Assembly (NCBI GenBank): GCA_010093685.1
Contig: MU006236.1
Span: 248,001-312,000, forward strand
Length of the DNA stretch: 64,000 nucleotides
Source: Ophiobolus disseminans
Lineage: Eukaryota > Ascomycota > Dothideomycetes > Pleosporales > Phaeosphaeriaceae
Direction: 5' to 3'
The notes under the pieces are model-generated. The model made no database searches and had not been told where the DNA came from. It worked only from the letters and a program-made list of their open reading frames with translations. Numbering within the stretch: position 1 is the stretch's first letter; every line of letters starts with the position of its first letter. Positions 54,539 to 64,000 of this stretch are shown here, piece by piece. The translations under genes and the position numbers were made by a program.

Positions 54539-56396
54539 GACCTTTACTGGCAATGGAAGCAGCTGGGTGCCATTTGAAGAAACAAAGTCTCATGCCAGTA
54601 GGCAAAAGCTTGCAGTGATCGATGGAAATGACAATTCGCTAGCCTATAACGTCGGCTTGTCCGAACACTGAGTAGGTAGTCATGGTAATGGAAGATATAT
54701 GTTATGTGTTTGAGAGTGCGTCAATCGTTCTCTTGTTCTTCCGTTGTTCTGTTCTTTCGTTCTTCCGCAGCAATAACGCTTGGTCAATGCTAAGATTTAG
54801 AAGCCAGGAGGGAGTAACGGGCTTAGATCGCATTCAGCATATTTCCAAAACAAAAGCAGGTGTAGAGATCAGAATCAACGGAAGTCTCCGCGTAATTTTG
54901 CCGATCAAGCTAGAAGAACGAAGCGAAAGGAAGAAGACGGTCGGTCAGAGGCCGAACCCAAGAGTAACCAGTACACTACGCACGTACTCGGTGTGCTGAT
55001 ATGGCCACACATAGAAGGCGGAGCAGTGAGGGTAAGCAATACTCCGCCGATGGCTATGAATGAAAAGCAAGGACCCTAGTGGAAGGAGTTGAGGTTGTAT
55101 GTTTGCTTGAGGATGTAGTCGAAGGATGTACGTCCTCGGATTGTTTGGCTTGCGATAGATGTGATGGAAACTGTACTCGCTAGGGATCAAACGCTGTTTG
55201 CGCCCCCATCAGCAGCGCATTGAATGATAGCTTGATCCTCGAGAGCAGGACCATTCAGCACGTTAACCACAGCTTCGATACATGGGGATCTTTCGCCAGA
55301 CTCTCTCTGGCGAGCCGCAATATTTGCGTCGAAGATTTTGATATCGACATTGGTGTTGCTGATTCACTGCAAATCTGATCCCGCTGGGACGAAAGTGATG
55401 ACTTTGAATTGCAGGGTGTCGACCTAGGGAGGCAACGTTCGCCAATCTGGCCATTTACACCGAGCAGAGCGATGGTCTTGCACGCCGCTAATAGGCTAGT
55501 TTTCTATGCGTGAAAACTCATGCTGAATACTGGGTTGAATCTTAAAGTAGTTGATGATAAGGCAAAGATCCTTTGTCCGAGGGTGCCGCTTCCATGGAAC
55601 TTCCCAAATGAGCAATCCGCACGACGCAAGTATTGCCGTGTATAATGCCGCCGAAACCCGAGCCGCTTCATATAACTGCCCATGGTTCCGAACCTTCCGC
55701 GTACATTCATCACCTCCAGTACGAAGGTTTTCGTCACATTCATCAGCCCCCGAGAAACTGATCGAACTAAAGACCATCATGCAACTTCCAGACATGAGCG
55801 CGAAAGATGAACGGGGTATTTTGGTGGTTGGCAACATTCCGTTAGCGGGCTTGTGTTTTCTTGGTACATTTTACGCGGTCTTGTATGTGCCTTTGGTGTC
55901 GTGGAGGGTACAAAATGCTAATGATTGTTCAGTGGCGTGGCTATCACTTACTTGTGGTCCCTGTACAACCGCTCGAAGTGAGATGCGACCGTGTCACCGA
56001 GGGCACCGAGCTCTTACGCCCTTGTGTATATATCTGGATCCACTCATCTTTCCATTCGATGTCGCACCATATTGGCGAGCAGGTTGCGAGATAATTTGGG
56101 ATGGGTAGGGATAAGAGAAGCCAGCTGACGCTTGCGACATTCGTGAACGAATGTGCACGTGCCAACGTCTCGAGGGGCAATCGAGGTACCTCGGCTCAGC
56201 CGCAGAACATCACACGGCCAAATGCCACGGGTACTTGTATTGAGTCTCATATAACCGAGTCATCTCCTTCTTCCGCCATTCTTATTTACATCACCTCATA
56301 ATCTAATCAACCTTTCATCAAACTCAAATTCCGCAATTCCAAGCGTTGCGCACCTCGGCTTCGTTACGTCAGACACCTTACGCACACAAAGCCAAA
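54539..56396. other. Intergenic, 1.9 kb, no gene supported
   Basis: Several overlapping open frames on both strands (the longest, 185 codons, is at 55551-56108 plus) have no family resemblance and codon usage unlike neighbouring genes. TTC-rich runs occur near 54730-54770. Confidence 0.4.
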
Positions 56397-57395
56397 ATGC
56401 CGCTCAAAACATGGCTTACCGAGAAGCTAGGAATACGAATTCCCATCGTGCAAGGAGGCATGATGTGGGTGGGGAAAGCTGAGCTCATCTCTGCAGTCGC
56501 GAACGCAGGCGCGTTAGGCTTCTTGACAGCTCTCACGCAACCAACACCCGAAGCTCTGCGCAGTGAGATACGAAAGACAAGAAAGATGCTGAAATCCTCC
56601 GCGGTCCAGTTCGGCGTCAACATCACTCTTCTTCCGATGATGAACCCGCCAGACTACTCGGCCTACGCACGCGTCGTAGTTGAGGAAGGCATCAAGATCG
56701 TCGAAACAGCCGGCGACCCGAGTCCTATCCTGAAATACCTCAAGGATAACGGTGTGACCGTGTTCCACAAGTGTGTGACGCTTAAACACGCTTTAAGAGC
56801 CGAGAAGTTGGGTGTAGACTGTATTTCCATCGATGGCATCGAGTGCGCTGGCCACGGCGGCGAGTACGATACCACATCGCTTATGCTACTATCGCTCTGC
56901 GCAGAGCAGTTGAAAATCCCATACCTAGCATCCGGCGGTTTCGCAAATGGGCGTCAACTCGCCGCAGCCCTCACGCTGGGTGCTGTAGGTGTGAACATGG
57001 GTACACGATGGATGTGTACAATTGAGTCCCCCATACATCACAACGTCAAAGAAGCTATCGTGAAGGCGACTGAGAACGATACCGTTTTGTGTCTGCGGAA
57101 GTTCCGCAACACGTCGCGCCTGCACAAGAACGCCGTCAGCACAGAGGTCGTAAAGATCGAGGCGGAGAAGAAGGATGTGAAGTTCGAAGACGTGGCGCAT
57201 TTGATGAGCGGGAAGAGGGGGCAGCTGGTATATGAGACTGGCGATGTTGATGCGGGTGTCTGGAGCTTGGGCATGTGTGCGGGATTGATACACGACATTC
57301 CTAGTTGCGAGGAGCTGGCTAAACGATTGGAAAGAGAAGCGATTGAGGTACTGACGCAAAGTAACGCATTGGTGGTGGAAAGTGCGCGGCTGTGA
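56397..57395 (+). CDS. Nitronate monooxygenase (2-nitropropane dioxygenase family)
   Basis: Single-exon, 332 residues, TIM-barrel FMN enzyme that oxidises nitronates to carbonyl compounds and nitrite. Visible are IPIVQGGMMWVGKAELISAVANAG (1-40), GVNITLLPMMNPP, GIECAGHGGEYDTTS (His/Gly-rich FMN and substrate block), IPYLASGGFANGRQLAAAL and LGAVGVNMGTRW (phosphate-binding loop). The ATG at 56397 is the first in frame before the conserved start. Such enzymes detoxify propionate-3-nitronate and nitroalkanes in fungi. Confidence 0.88.
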   Translation: MPLKTWLTEKLGIRIPIVQGGMMWVGKAELISAVANAGALGFLTALTQPTPEALRSEIRKTRKMLKSSAVQFGVNITLLPMMNPPDYSAYARVVVEEGIKIVETAGDPSPILKYLKDNGVTVFHKCVTLKHALRAEKLGVDCISIDGIECAGHGGEYDTTSLMLLSLCAEQLKIPYLASGGFANGRQLAAALTLGAVGVNMGTRWMCTIESPIHHNVKEAIVKATENDTVLCLRKFRNTSRLHKNAVSTEVVKIEAEKKDVKFEDVAHLMSGKRGQLVYETGDVDAGVWSLGMCAGLIHDIPSCEELAKRLEREAIEVLTQSNALVVESARL

Positions 57396-57714
57396 CGTGA
57401 ACAAGACGGCACAGATTGCTAAGGCATGAAGACACATCTTTTCTCCCGATATCTTTGTATTGTGGTGATATGAGAACGTTCACACAACCGTTTGTGTATA
57501 TCATACCTACTCGATCGCGGCGTGGCTAGCAGCTCAACTGCAACCGTCTTTCTGCATATGTGCCAAGACGCTAGTACAAGTCTCGCAAGGACGACCTTCA
57601 ACGCCCGGGCCTTTGTTTGCTTCTCACAGCTCACACCTACCCCAACATCCCCTCACAACTCCTTCAAACTTCACTCTTTACTAAATTTGAATTCACACCA
57701 GCACGGCCCCTCTA
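57396..57714. other. Intergenic, nothing recognised
   Basis: 319 bp between two plus-strand genes, pyrimidine-rich toward the second start codon as is common in fungal promoters. Confidence 0.4.
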
Positions 57715-60630
57715 ATGGCGAGCCGTAACGTCTACCTCACGTACAACAAAGACACCAGTCGTCTCTTGTACTGGGTCATCAACACTTCCAATGACATCAT
57801 ACAATCAGGTACAGATGCAGAAGAGCATCCGTCCGTCACAATCAACACTACGAGCCAGAGCACTGGTGCCCAAATCGTCAGCATGTCCACTCTCATTGCT
57901 AGTAACCTCAAGCCGATACCATCCGCCATCCTGGACCTTTTTCAGCGGGTCATCAAAGCGCGTTCTACCATGCATGCGATCTTCCAGCAGATTGTGACAG
58001 AATACTCTGATCCGGACATCGAGAGAAGCAACACTACCCACAAACACTTCATTGACGCATTGAATGCGGCCTTCGATGCACTTGGCGGCGCTTCACGTGC
58101 TTCAAGTAACATCTCTCCCGCTGACGACGACGCTGACGACGACCTCTTCTTCTACAATCAGTTCGCTGCTTTGAGCCTTGGCGGAGCGAAAGACGACGAT
58201 GATGAAGATGCGTTTGAAGACGAATCGCACGCTGCACAGGCTGCACCGCGAAAGAAGAAGCCCGGAAAAGGACATAACAAAAAGAAAGGAAAGCGGGTCA
58301 AGAAAGCAAAGCAAAAGTTAGCGTCCGAATCCACCGCAGAACCCTCTTTGTCCGACGTTCCTGTCGAGAGCTATCGCATCATCGAGGACAATGATGGCCT
58401 TGTGTCCGAGTATCTCTTAGCTGTGTATGCTGTCGTTCGGGAGTGGGTGGAGCTAAGAGCATTCACTCAAGACCTCTGGCGTGAATGCGCATATGAAGGT
58501 CTCAACGGTGCCGTGGCCGCATCATTGACTAATACAGCAGTTTCCATGGTCAAACAGACATGCATTACTGTATTTGCGGATTTCCCAGGTCACGAATCGT
58601 ACGACACAATCATACAGACAATAACACGGGGTGATGCAGACAAAGCTCAAGCATGAGATTGCACCGTATCTCAGCTTGCGGCCATCAGAGTGAGAAAGTC
58701 CAGGAGATAAATTTTGATGCGAAGGAGCACTTCTGGATCCATGCGTACAATGATCTGGTTGCTTTTATGACCGACTTCCAGAGGAATCGAACCGGCAAAC
58801 CAATGAAGGCTATGCAAGCGCAGCTCAACAACTGGAGCCCAACTTCTGATCTTCGGCGTGCCACAAACGAGGAACGTATCATCTGGCGCCGAATGTACAC
58901 CATCAACTGGCTTTACGATCTGGTCAATGTGTTCTCGTGTATTGTTGTCCAACGAAATACATTGAAAGGCGAGCGGCATGTGTATGAAGATGTTGACTGG
59001 TCAAAGACCGGACCCTGGCACCATCATCGGAGACTCTTCGGATTAAACGAGTTTGCTGGCGATATCACCGCGCTTGCCATGCAGAAGTCAGGAACTGATG
59101 TACGGAGAAGAATCATGCCCCATCATGTCTTCCAACTACACTGTGTTGTCGATTCTTTCACTGCCTCCCGAGGTTGGACGCTGAGCCCTATCCATGGTCA
59201 TATCGTGACTTTGCCTCCACGCAAATTTCGCCCACGGCGTGACGTTGATCTTTTCCTAGACCGCAAAATCAAGAGAGACTGTCAAGGTGTGCTTCAAGCT
59301 ATCGATGTGCTGAAGCAGCTACTTCAAAAAGACGCCGACATATATCAGGATCCGGAGCGGCATAGGTTACAAGCAGATGTTCTTGAAGATTTGAAGTTTG
59401 ATTTTGTCAATTGGCTGGGCGAATTCAAAATACATGTATGGTCTCGACACCATACCGTCTTCTCGGTTCTCAAAGCACAATGCAAATGGATTGTGGGAAC
59501 ACTCTCCATTGCTGTGTGCAACTGGCTTGGTCGAAGGGCTCATACCCGTTCAATGCGTCACCATGGCATTATGGGATCAGATTCCCGAACCTACCCTTGC
59601 CATTCACTTGCACAACATGCTCGTTAAGAAGGGCTAACTAAAGAGAGAGGTGGGGCTGTACGGAACACTAGAGAGCCATCTCCAAGACTCCTTCTTTCCA
59701 GAAGGCATCCCCACCGAACGCTTTTCCGCTGCCCTCGTTGCCCGAGTCGGGCAAGGACGCATGGATCGTGCCTCTTTACGCCAACGTCAAGCGATGAGTC
59801 GAGATATGACAAATGATATTCACCAGGTTTTGGATGTCCGCTTCAACCGTTTCTACCGCTTCTTCAAGGCCAAGTCAGCGCTCATGATGTATCGTGACGC
59901 GAACTGGATGCCAGAGAAGATTCCCGACAGTGCGATCAAAATTCCATCCATGATGTACGTGTTTCGCCTGAATAACGCTGAGCGAGTGGTCGACCCTACC
60001 ACTGGCGAGAACCGGCTGGCAGAGACCGAGCTTGTGAAGCGCGCAAAAGCGCGAGGACAAACTGATGCTACCCTACTAGAGGAGGCGTCAATTTTTATTC
60101 CGCGTGTGAACGCCACAAAGGAAGACAGGGAAGCGTTCATGCACCACGTTCTCGATTCGAAAAATTACCGTACTAGGTCATGACGCAATCCGTATCGTGT
60201 TTCGGAACAGAAGAAGCGTGGACAGATTCAAGGATGTCGTCTGCTTGAGATGCTTCGCGTTGATATATTCGGCGATGTCTGCGGTAACAGCCCCTTATCT
60301 AGTCTAAACTTTGTGTGGATTACATGTCACATCATGTTCTTATTCCTAGAGATTGAGGACCAATTTCGTGAGGCTCATCATCCGCTATGGGTCAAGGCGT
60401 ACGAGCAGCCGTCACCTCAACTACGGCGCCAGAAGAGACTTGCATTGGTCGTTGCGGCAATGACCGATGAAGACGACCAGGCTATGAAGCTTTTCGCCAA
60501 GGCATTCGAGAAGGTGAGGCTGGGCGCGCTTGCTTGCATCTTTTGGGAAGATCTTCGGGAGGGTGAGACTGGCCTGAAGCCTGAGGCGGATGACGATGAG
60601 ATACCCATGGATGGGTGCTCAGTCATGTGA
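57715..60630 (+). pseudogene. DUF6604-type protein, broken at four places
   Basis: The ATG at 57715 gives NVYLTYNKDTSRLLYWVINTSN, like the start of fungal DUF6604 proteins. An acidic stretch and a basic KKKPGKGHNKKKGKRVKKAK segment follow. The frame ends near 58653, and homologous-looking sequence continues in another frame (INFDAKEHFWIHAYNDLV; FGLNEFAGDITALAMQK; PHHVFQLHCVVDS). At about 59425 it returns to the first frame (SKYMYGLDTIPSSRF). A TAA at 59635-59637 and a TGA at 60181-60183 interrupt before FLEIEDQFREAHHPLW and the end at 60630. No matching introns were found. Function of the family unknown. Confidence 0.6.
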
Positions 60631-60755
60631 TGACTAAACGGAAGGAAGTGGAAATGGTGACGCGTATGTATTGTAATGAATTTAATTCTTCGCCCTAGTA
60701 GGCTATTGGTATCACATCAATCCGTCAATCATAACTATCTCATCTCCTCAGGCAT

Positions 60756-62403
60756 CTACAAAGTGTACCTGAATCCCTCAAGACCCTCAATGACCTTGCC
60801 ACCACGGTCGGCGCGCTTGTTCGCCAGCCAGAACTTCAAGTTCAATAGCAGGGTGATGAGCACAATCATGCCGGCTGCGATCATGCAAGCGATGATACCT
60901 GGCACGTACTTGGGAGCATCCTGAGTGCGGAAAACGGTGCCTCCAATGATTCCACCGATACCACCGGCACCGACAAGGGTGGCAGAGCAGAGGGCGCGCT
61001 TCCACTGACCGCGAATGTTGTTCGCCTGCCATGTCAGAACACATGGAACATTCGCGTTGGCAGCGGCAGTAGCCAAGAAGACACCGAAGTATCTATCGCA
61101 TTGTTAGCTACATGACCGTGACTCGATGGTTTGTAGAGGGAGGGCTTACCGGACAGCAACCGATTTTCCAAAGCCCATCAAGGGAAGACCAATCAGGGCG
61201 AGGATACCATTGGCGATGATCCACGGGGAGCGAATGTGATACTTGTCTCCCGCATAGGCAAAGGCCATCATGACAAAGGCGGCGAAGACGTATGGGGGTG
61301 CGATCAGGCAGTTGGCTGCAGCGGGGCTGAAGCCCATGCCGTCCTTTAGAATGATGGGAAGGAAGTATGCGATAGCATAGGTGACGGTGGTCGTCATCAT
61401 GAAGATGGCTGCGAATCCCCAAACCTTGAGGTCGAGTGCGCCCTTGAGGTATTTGGCCATGTTGAATTCTTCGAGAACGACATCGTGGCGGTCCTTCTCA
61501 ATGCGTGCGACGATGAAGTCGACCTCGGGCTGTGTCAGGAACTTCTTCTGTGTCTTGGATGGTTTGGCGGCGAGCTCGGGGAAATCGACGATGAAGTACC
61601 AGCCGATCAGACCGATTGCGACAGTGATCACACCCTGTAGGATGAAGATCCAGCGCCATCCAGCAATACCCTTACCGAAATGAGGGATGATCTTAGGGTT
61701 CTTCTTGGTTGGTCCGAAGTGCTGTCCCAACCATGGAGCCGCCTGGTGGCCGTGGCCTGCGAGAAGGGAGAAGAGGTAGCCGAGGATACCTGAGAAGGCG
61801 GAAGACAACATGCCGATGAGGAAGAAAACGGTGTTACGCTTCTGGAGCTCGAAACGTTGGTACCAGCAGCTGAGCAGGTAGGCAGAACCTAGGGGCCGTT
61901 AGTGGCTTGATGTGAATGGTGGACTCGTTCAACTTACCAGGGAAGAAGCCAGCCTCGAAGATACCAAGAAGGAGACGAAGAGGTAGAAGCGTATGCCACT
62001 CCTTGACGAAACCAAATCCAATCATGACAGATCCCCAAATGATGACAATCGAGGGCAAGAAGATGCGAGGACCAAGCTTGCGCAGAACGACGGTGGCTGG
62101 TGGCTGGAGCGCGACATATGTGATGAAGAAGAGCAACACAATAAGACTGTAACGTTGGCCGGTGAGCTTGAGGTCGACACCCATACCGGCAACCATAGCG
62201 ACACCCAAGTTGGTACGATCCATGAGTGACACGCAGTACATGAAGCCGAGTGTGGGGATGAGTCGCAAGTCAACCTTGCGTACGATCCTCTTCTGCTCCT
62301 CAGGAGTGAATGAATCAATGGTAGCCTGAGCGTCGTCAGAATCGACACGCTCGATCTCCTTCATTTCGCCCTTCTCATCGGCGTAGGTTGGTGTAGACGA
62401 CAT
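60756..62403 (-). CDS. MFS transporter, anion:cation symporter (allantoate permease-like) family
   Basis: Exons 62403-61938, 61888-61150 and 61092-60756 (introns 49 and 57 nt, GTAAGT...CTAG and GTAAGC...ATAG) give 513 residues with about 12 membrane spans. Family marks are RKVDLRLIPTLGFMYCVSLMDRTNLGVAMV in the first span, LLGIFEAGFFPGSAYLLSCWYQR (spans 4-5, completed by the join) and GDKYHIRSPWII with VIEGLEGFRYTL at the end. Members carry nicotinate, allantoate, pantothenate or similar organic anions across the plasma membrane. The substrate cannot be told. Confidence 0.9.
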
Positions 62404-64000
62404 GGTGATGTCTGAGGTAAAAAAGTGTGAAACGGAGTTGGGAAAGAAGGATAGGCCTCAAAGGTCGTCCTGAAGGTATAGGCGCGGGGCTCGATGGAGT
62501 ACTGAGCTGATGATGGGATTCTGAGGATGAATTGAACTCATATACGTTGTCCACGAGGTGGGGTGTCGGTCTCGATTTCCCCAGATTTGACATTCATCGG
62601 CTCCACCGTACCCCAGACTCATTGGAAGAGGCACCGCGAACACGGCGAAGTACAAACACGGCCTCGATCCGTGCTACGCCGCCCAAGCTATCGAGACCGT
62701 TCCGCGATAGCTCCGGCAGATCATCACAATCGGGAACATTGACAGAGCCCTCGTGTCCACCCTCTCGGCGCCGCATCACTGATCTGGTAAGACTGACTTG
62801 GGTAACCAAGGCCTCGGCAGCCACCACGCTCTCTAGCAAACAATAGCTCGTGCATCTGGATCCAGTCACCTGGCGGCGTGAACTCCGCTGAGCCTAAAAG
62901 CACATGGCAGCCCGTCGATCTGGGGCAAGCCGAGGATGCACCGCATGGTAAACCTGGCAAAGCGCGTCAACGTCCCAAAATCTGGGGAAGCCCAGCCCCG
63001 TCGGGACGCCACTAAGATATGTTGGGCCCAGTGTGACGCTAGTTGAGGTCGTCCTGGTGGCTTGGCACAATGTTGGTGTTCGGTCCGCTGAGCACTACGC
63101 GCGCGTGGCGTGGTCCAGACCACCAATTTTGTGCTCCAGCTGTAAAGCAGTTGCCGACGTGAAGTGCCAGAGAAAGCAGTCAACCAGGCCGCCTTCCGAG
63201 GGTGGCTGTGTATCGTGGATTAGGCCAGGAAAGCTTCCGCACCTGTACACCTTCATGACAAAATCGGATGATCGGATTGGATGCCCTCTATACCAGAGCC
63301 ACGAGATTCGAGATTCGAGATTCGAGATTCGAGATGATGTGTCCTGGTTGAGTTGATCATACTTCAAAGACAATCACTCTTTTGTTCGTACCGTATTGCA
63401 AGAGAGCAGGGTGTCGGAAGTGGACAAATCGAAAGGTCCAGTTCCCGAGGTCCACCTCACGCAAGTTTGGTTCCGCGCATGTCACTACACAAGATCAGAA
63501 AGCTTGCTCTAGTGTTGGTCTAAAATTCTCACACCTTTGCTTCTGGCGCCGCATCTCACAAGTCGCCTATACTCTTTCTCATTCTTCAAACGCCTCATGT
63601 CTCCTCTTGTCCCTTTCGCCCGCATATCAACAACGGTCCGTACCCGGTTGCATCGCCACTGTTTGTAGCTTATAGCCTATGTGTTTGAATCATCGATCAC
63701 GCCACTTGGGATGCAGCGACGCCAGGCAATCGACGTGACTTGGTCCACATTGGCGACCCGCAATTGGTGCAGAGCCAGTAACGCACCACTTGGCCAATTG
63801 AGGTGTCGCGATGATCGTACTGTTGGAGCCGGTCGGTGCCGGACGTTCACGTGAACTTCTACTTACAAGTCAGCATGTCTTGATAGAACATAAGCCCAAT
63901 GGCAGCATCATAAGCCCGATGGTGGGAACATTACGGCGTGCCCGTCTTACCTTGCCGAGGCACCATGCGTTCGTTGTCGGCATACTTACATAAGGGAACA
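62404..64000. other. Intergenic to window end, no gene supported
   Basis: 1.6 kb upstream of the MFS gene. Only a short tandem repeat (63303-63335) is notable. Confidence 0.45.
63303..63335 (+). repeat. Microsatellite (GAGATTC)x4.7
   Basis: Four perfect 7-bp units and a partial fifth. Confidence 0.9.

Noticed and set aside
55551..56108. 185-codon plus-strand frame
   Set aside because: Overlaps another long frame on the opposite strand; neither resembles a family. Likely chance.
63303..63335. Short tandem repeat as a CRISPR-like or telomere-like array
   Set aside because: Seven-base perfect units without spacers and not a telomere motif; an ordinary microsatellite.

Overview
The window is nuclear DNA of a filamentous ascomycete (Pezizomycotina), most likely a dothideomycete. 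The grounds are short GT-AG introns of about 44-121 nt, fungal-only families (HET domain, Goodbye-NACHT-ankyrin STAND protein, a probable DUF6604 protein, large F-box-like families) and recognisable fungal housekeeping genes. Exon joins were read by eye from splice sites and frame continuity; no search was run.

Layout. 1-9.5 kb: an F-box protein, a short-chain dehydrogenase, then a divergent pair, DNA polymerase epsilon subunit B (DPB2, minus) and a NASP/Sim3-type histone chaperone (plus). 10.5-13 kb: a HET-domain gene. 13.3-19.4 kb: a tandem array of F-box-like genes: one intact plus-strand copy, two frameshifted copies and one relic, then two intact minus-strand genes of a second subfamily. 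19.7-22.9 kb: two decayed genes, a secreted Hsp70/actin-fold-like protein and a GDSL/SGNH-type hydrolase. 23-26.5 kb: a solo LTR, a four-exon metallo-beta-lactamase-fold lactonase-like gene and a PRISE-type reductase. 26.8-31.4 kb: a small basic protein, IST1 (ESCRT-III) and MSH2 (mismatch repair). 31.7-35.8 kb: an NLR-like STAND protein with ankyrin repeats and a decayed ankyrin tail. 35.9-42.8 kb: a small basic protein with a one-base deletion, a CUE-domain protein, a multipass membrane protein and a Cys/His-rich coiled-coil protein. 43.8-52.9 kb: transposon-rich. 53.8-62.4 kb: another F-box-like gene, nitronate monooxygenase, a degenerate DUF6604-type gene and an MFS transporter. No rRNA, tRNA or CRISPR was seen.

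The central observation is at 44.7-52.4 kb. A low-complexity open reading frame ending in paired Cys motifs has been hit twice. A complete Ty1/copia element (45018-50571, 214-bp LTRs, TSD ATGAA) and a 162-bp solo LTR (51072-51233, TSD CAACT) both sit inside it. Taking out each insertion with one TSD copy leaves a single continuous frame broken only by three nonsense codons. Each of those can come from one C-to-T change (CGA, CAG and CAA to TGA, TAG and TAA). The copia Gag-Pol frame has six nonsense codons of the same kind, yet its two LTRs differ at one position only. That combination suggests RIP-like mutation of an ancestral copy followed by mobilisation in trans, or very localised mutation.

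Intact housekeeping genes (DPB2, NASP, IST1, MSH2) are thus interleaved with fast-evolving, partly decaying genes (HET, NLR, F-box array, secreted hydrolase, DUF6604).
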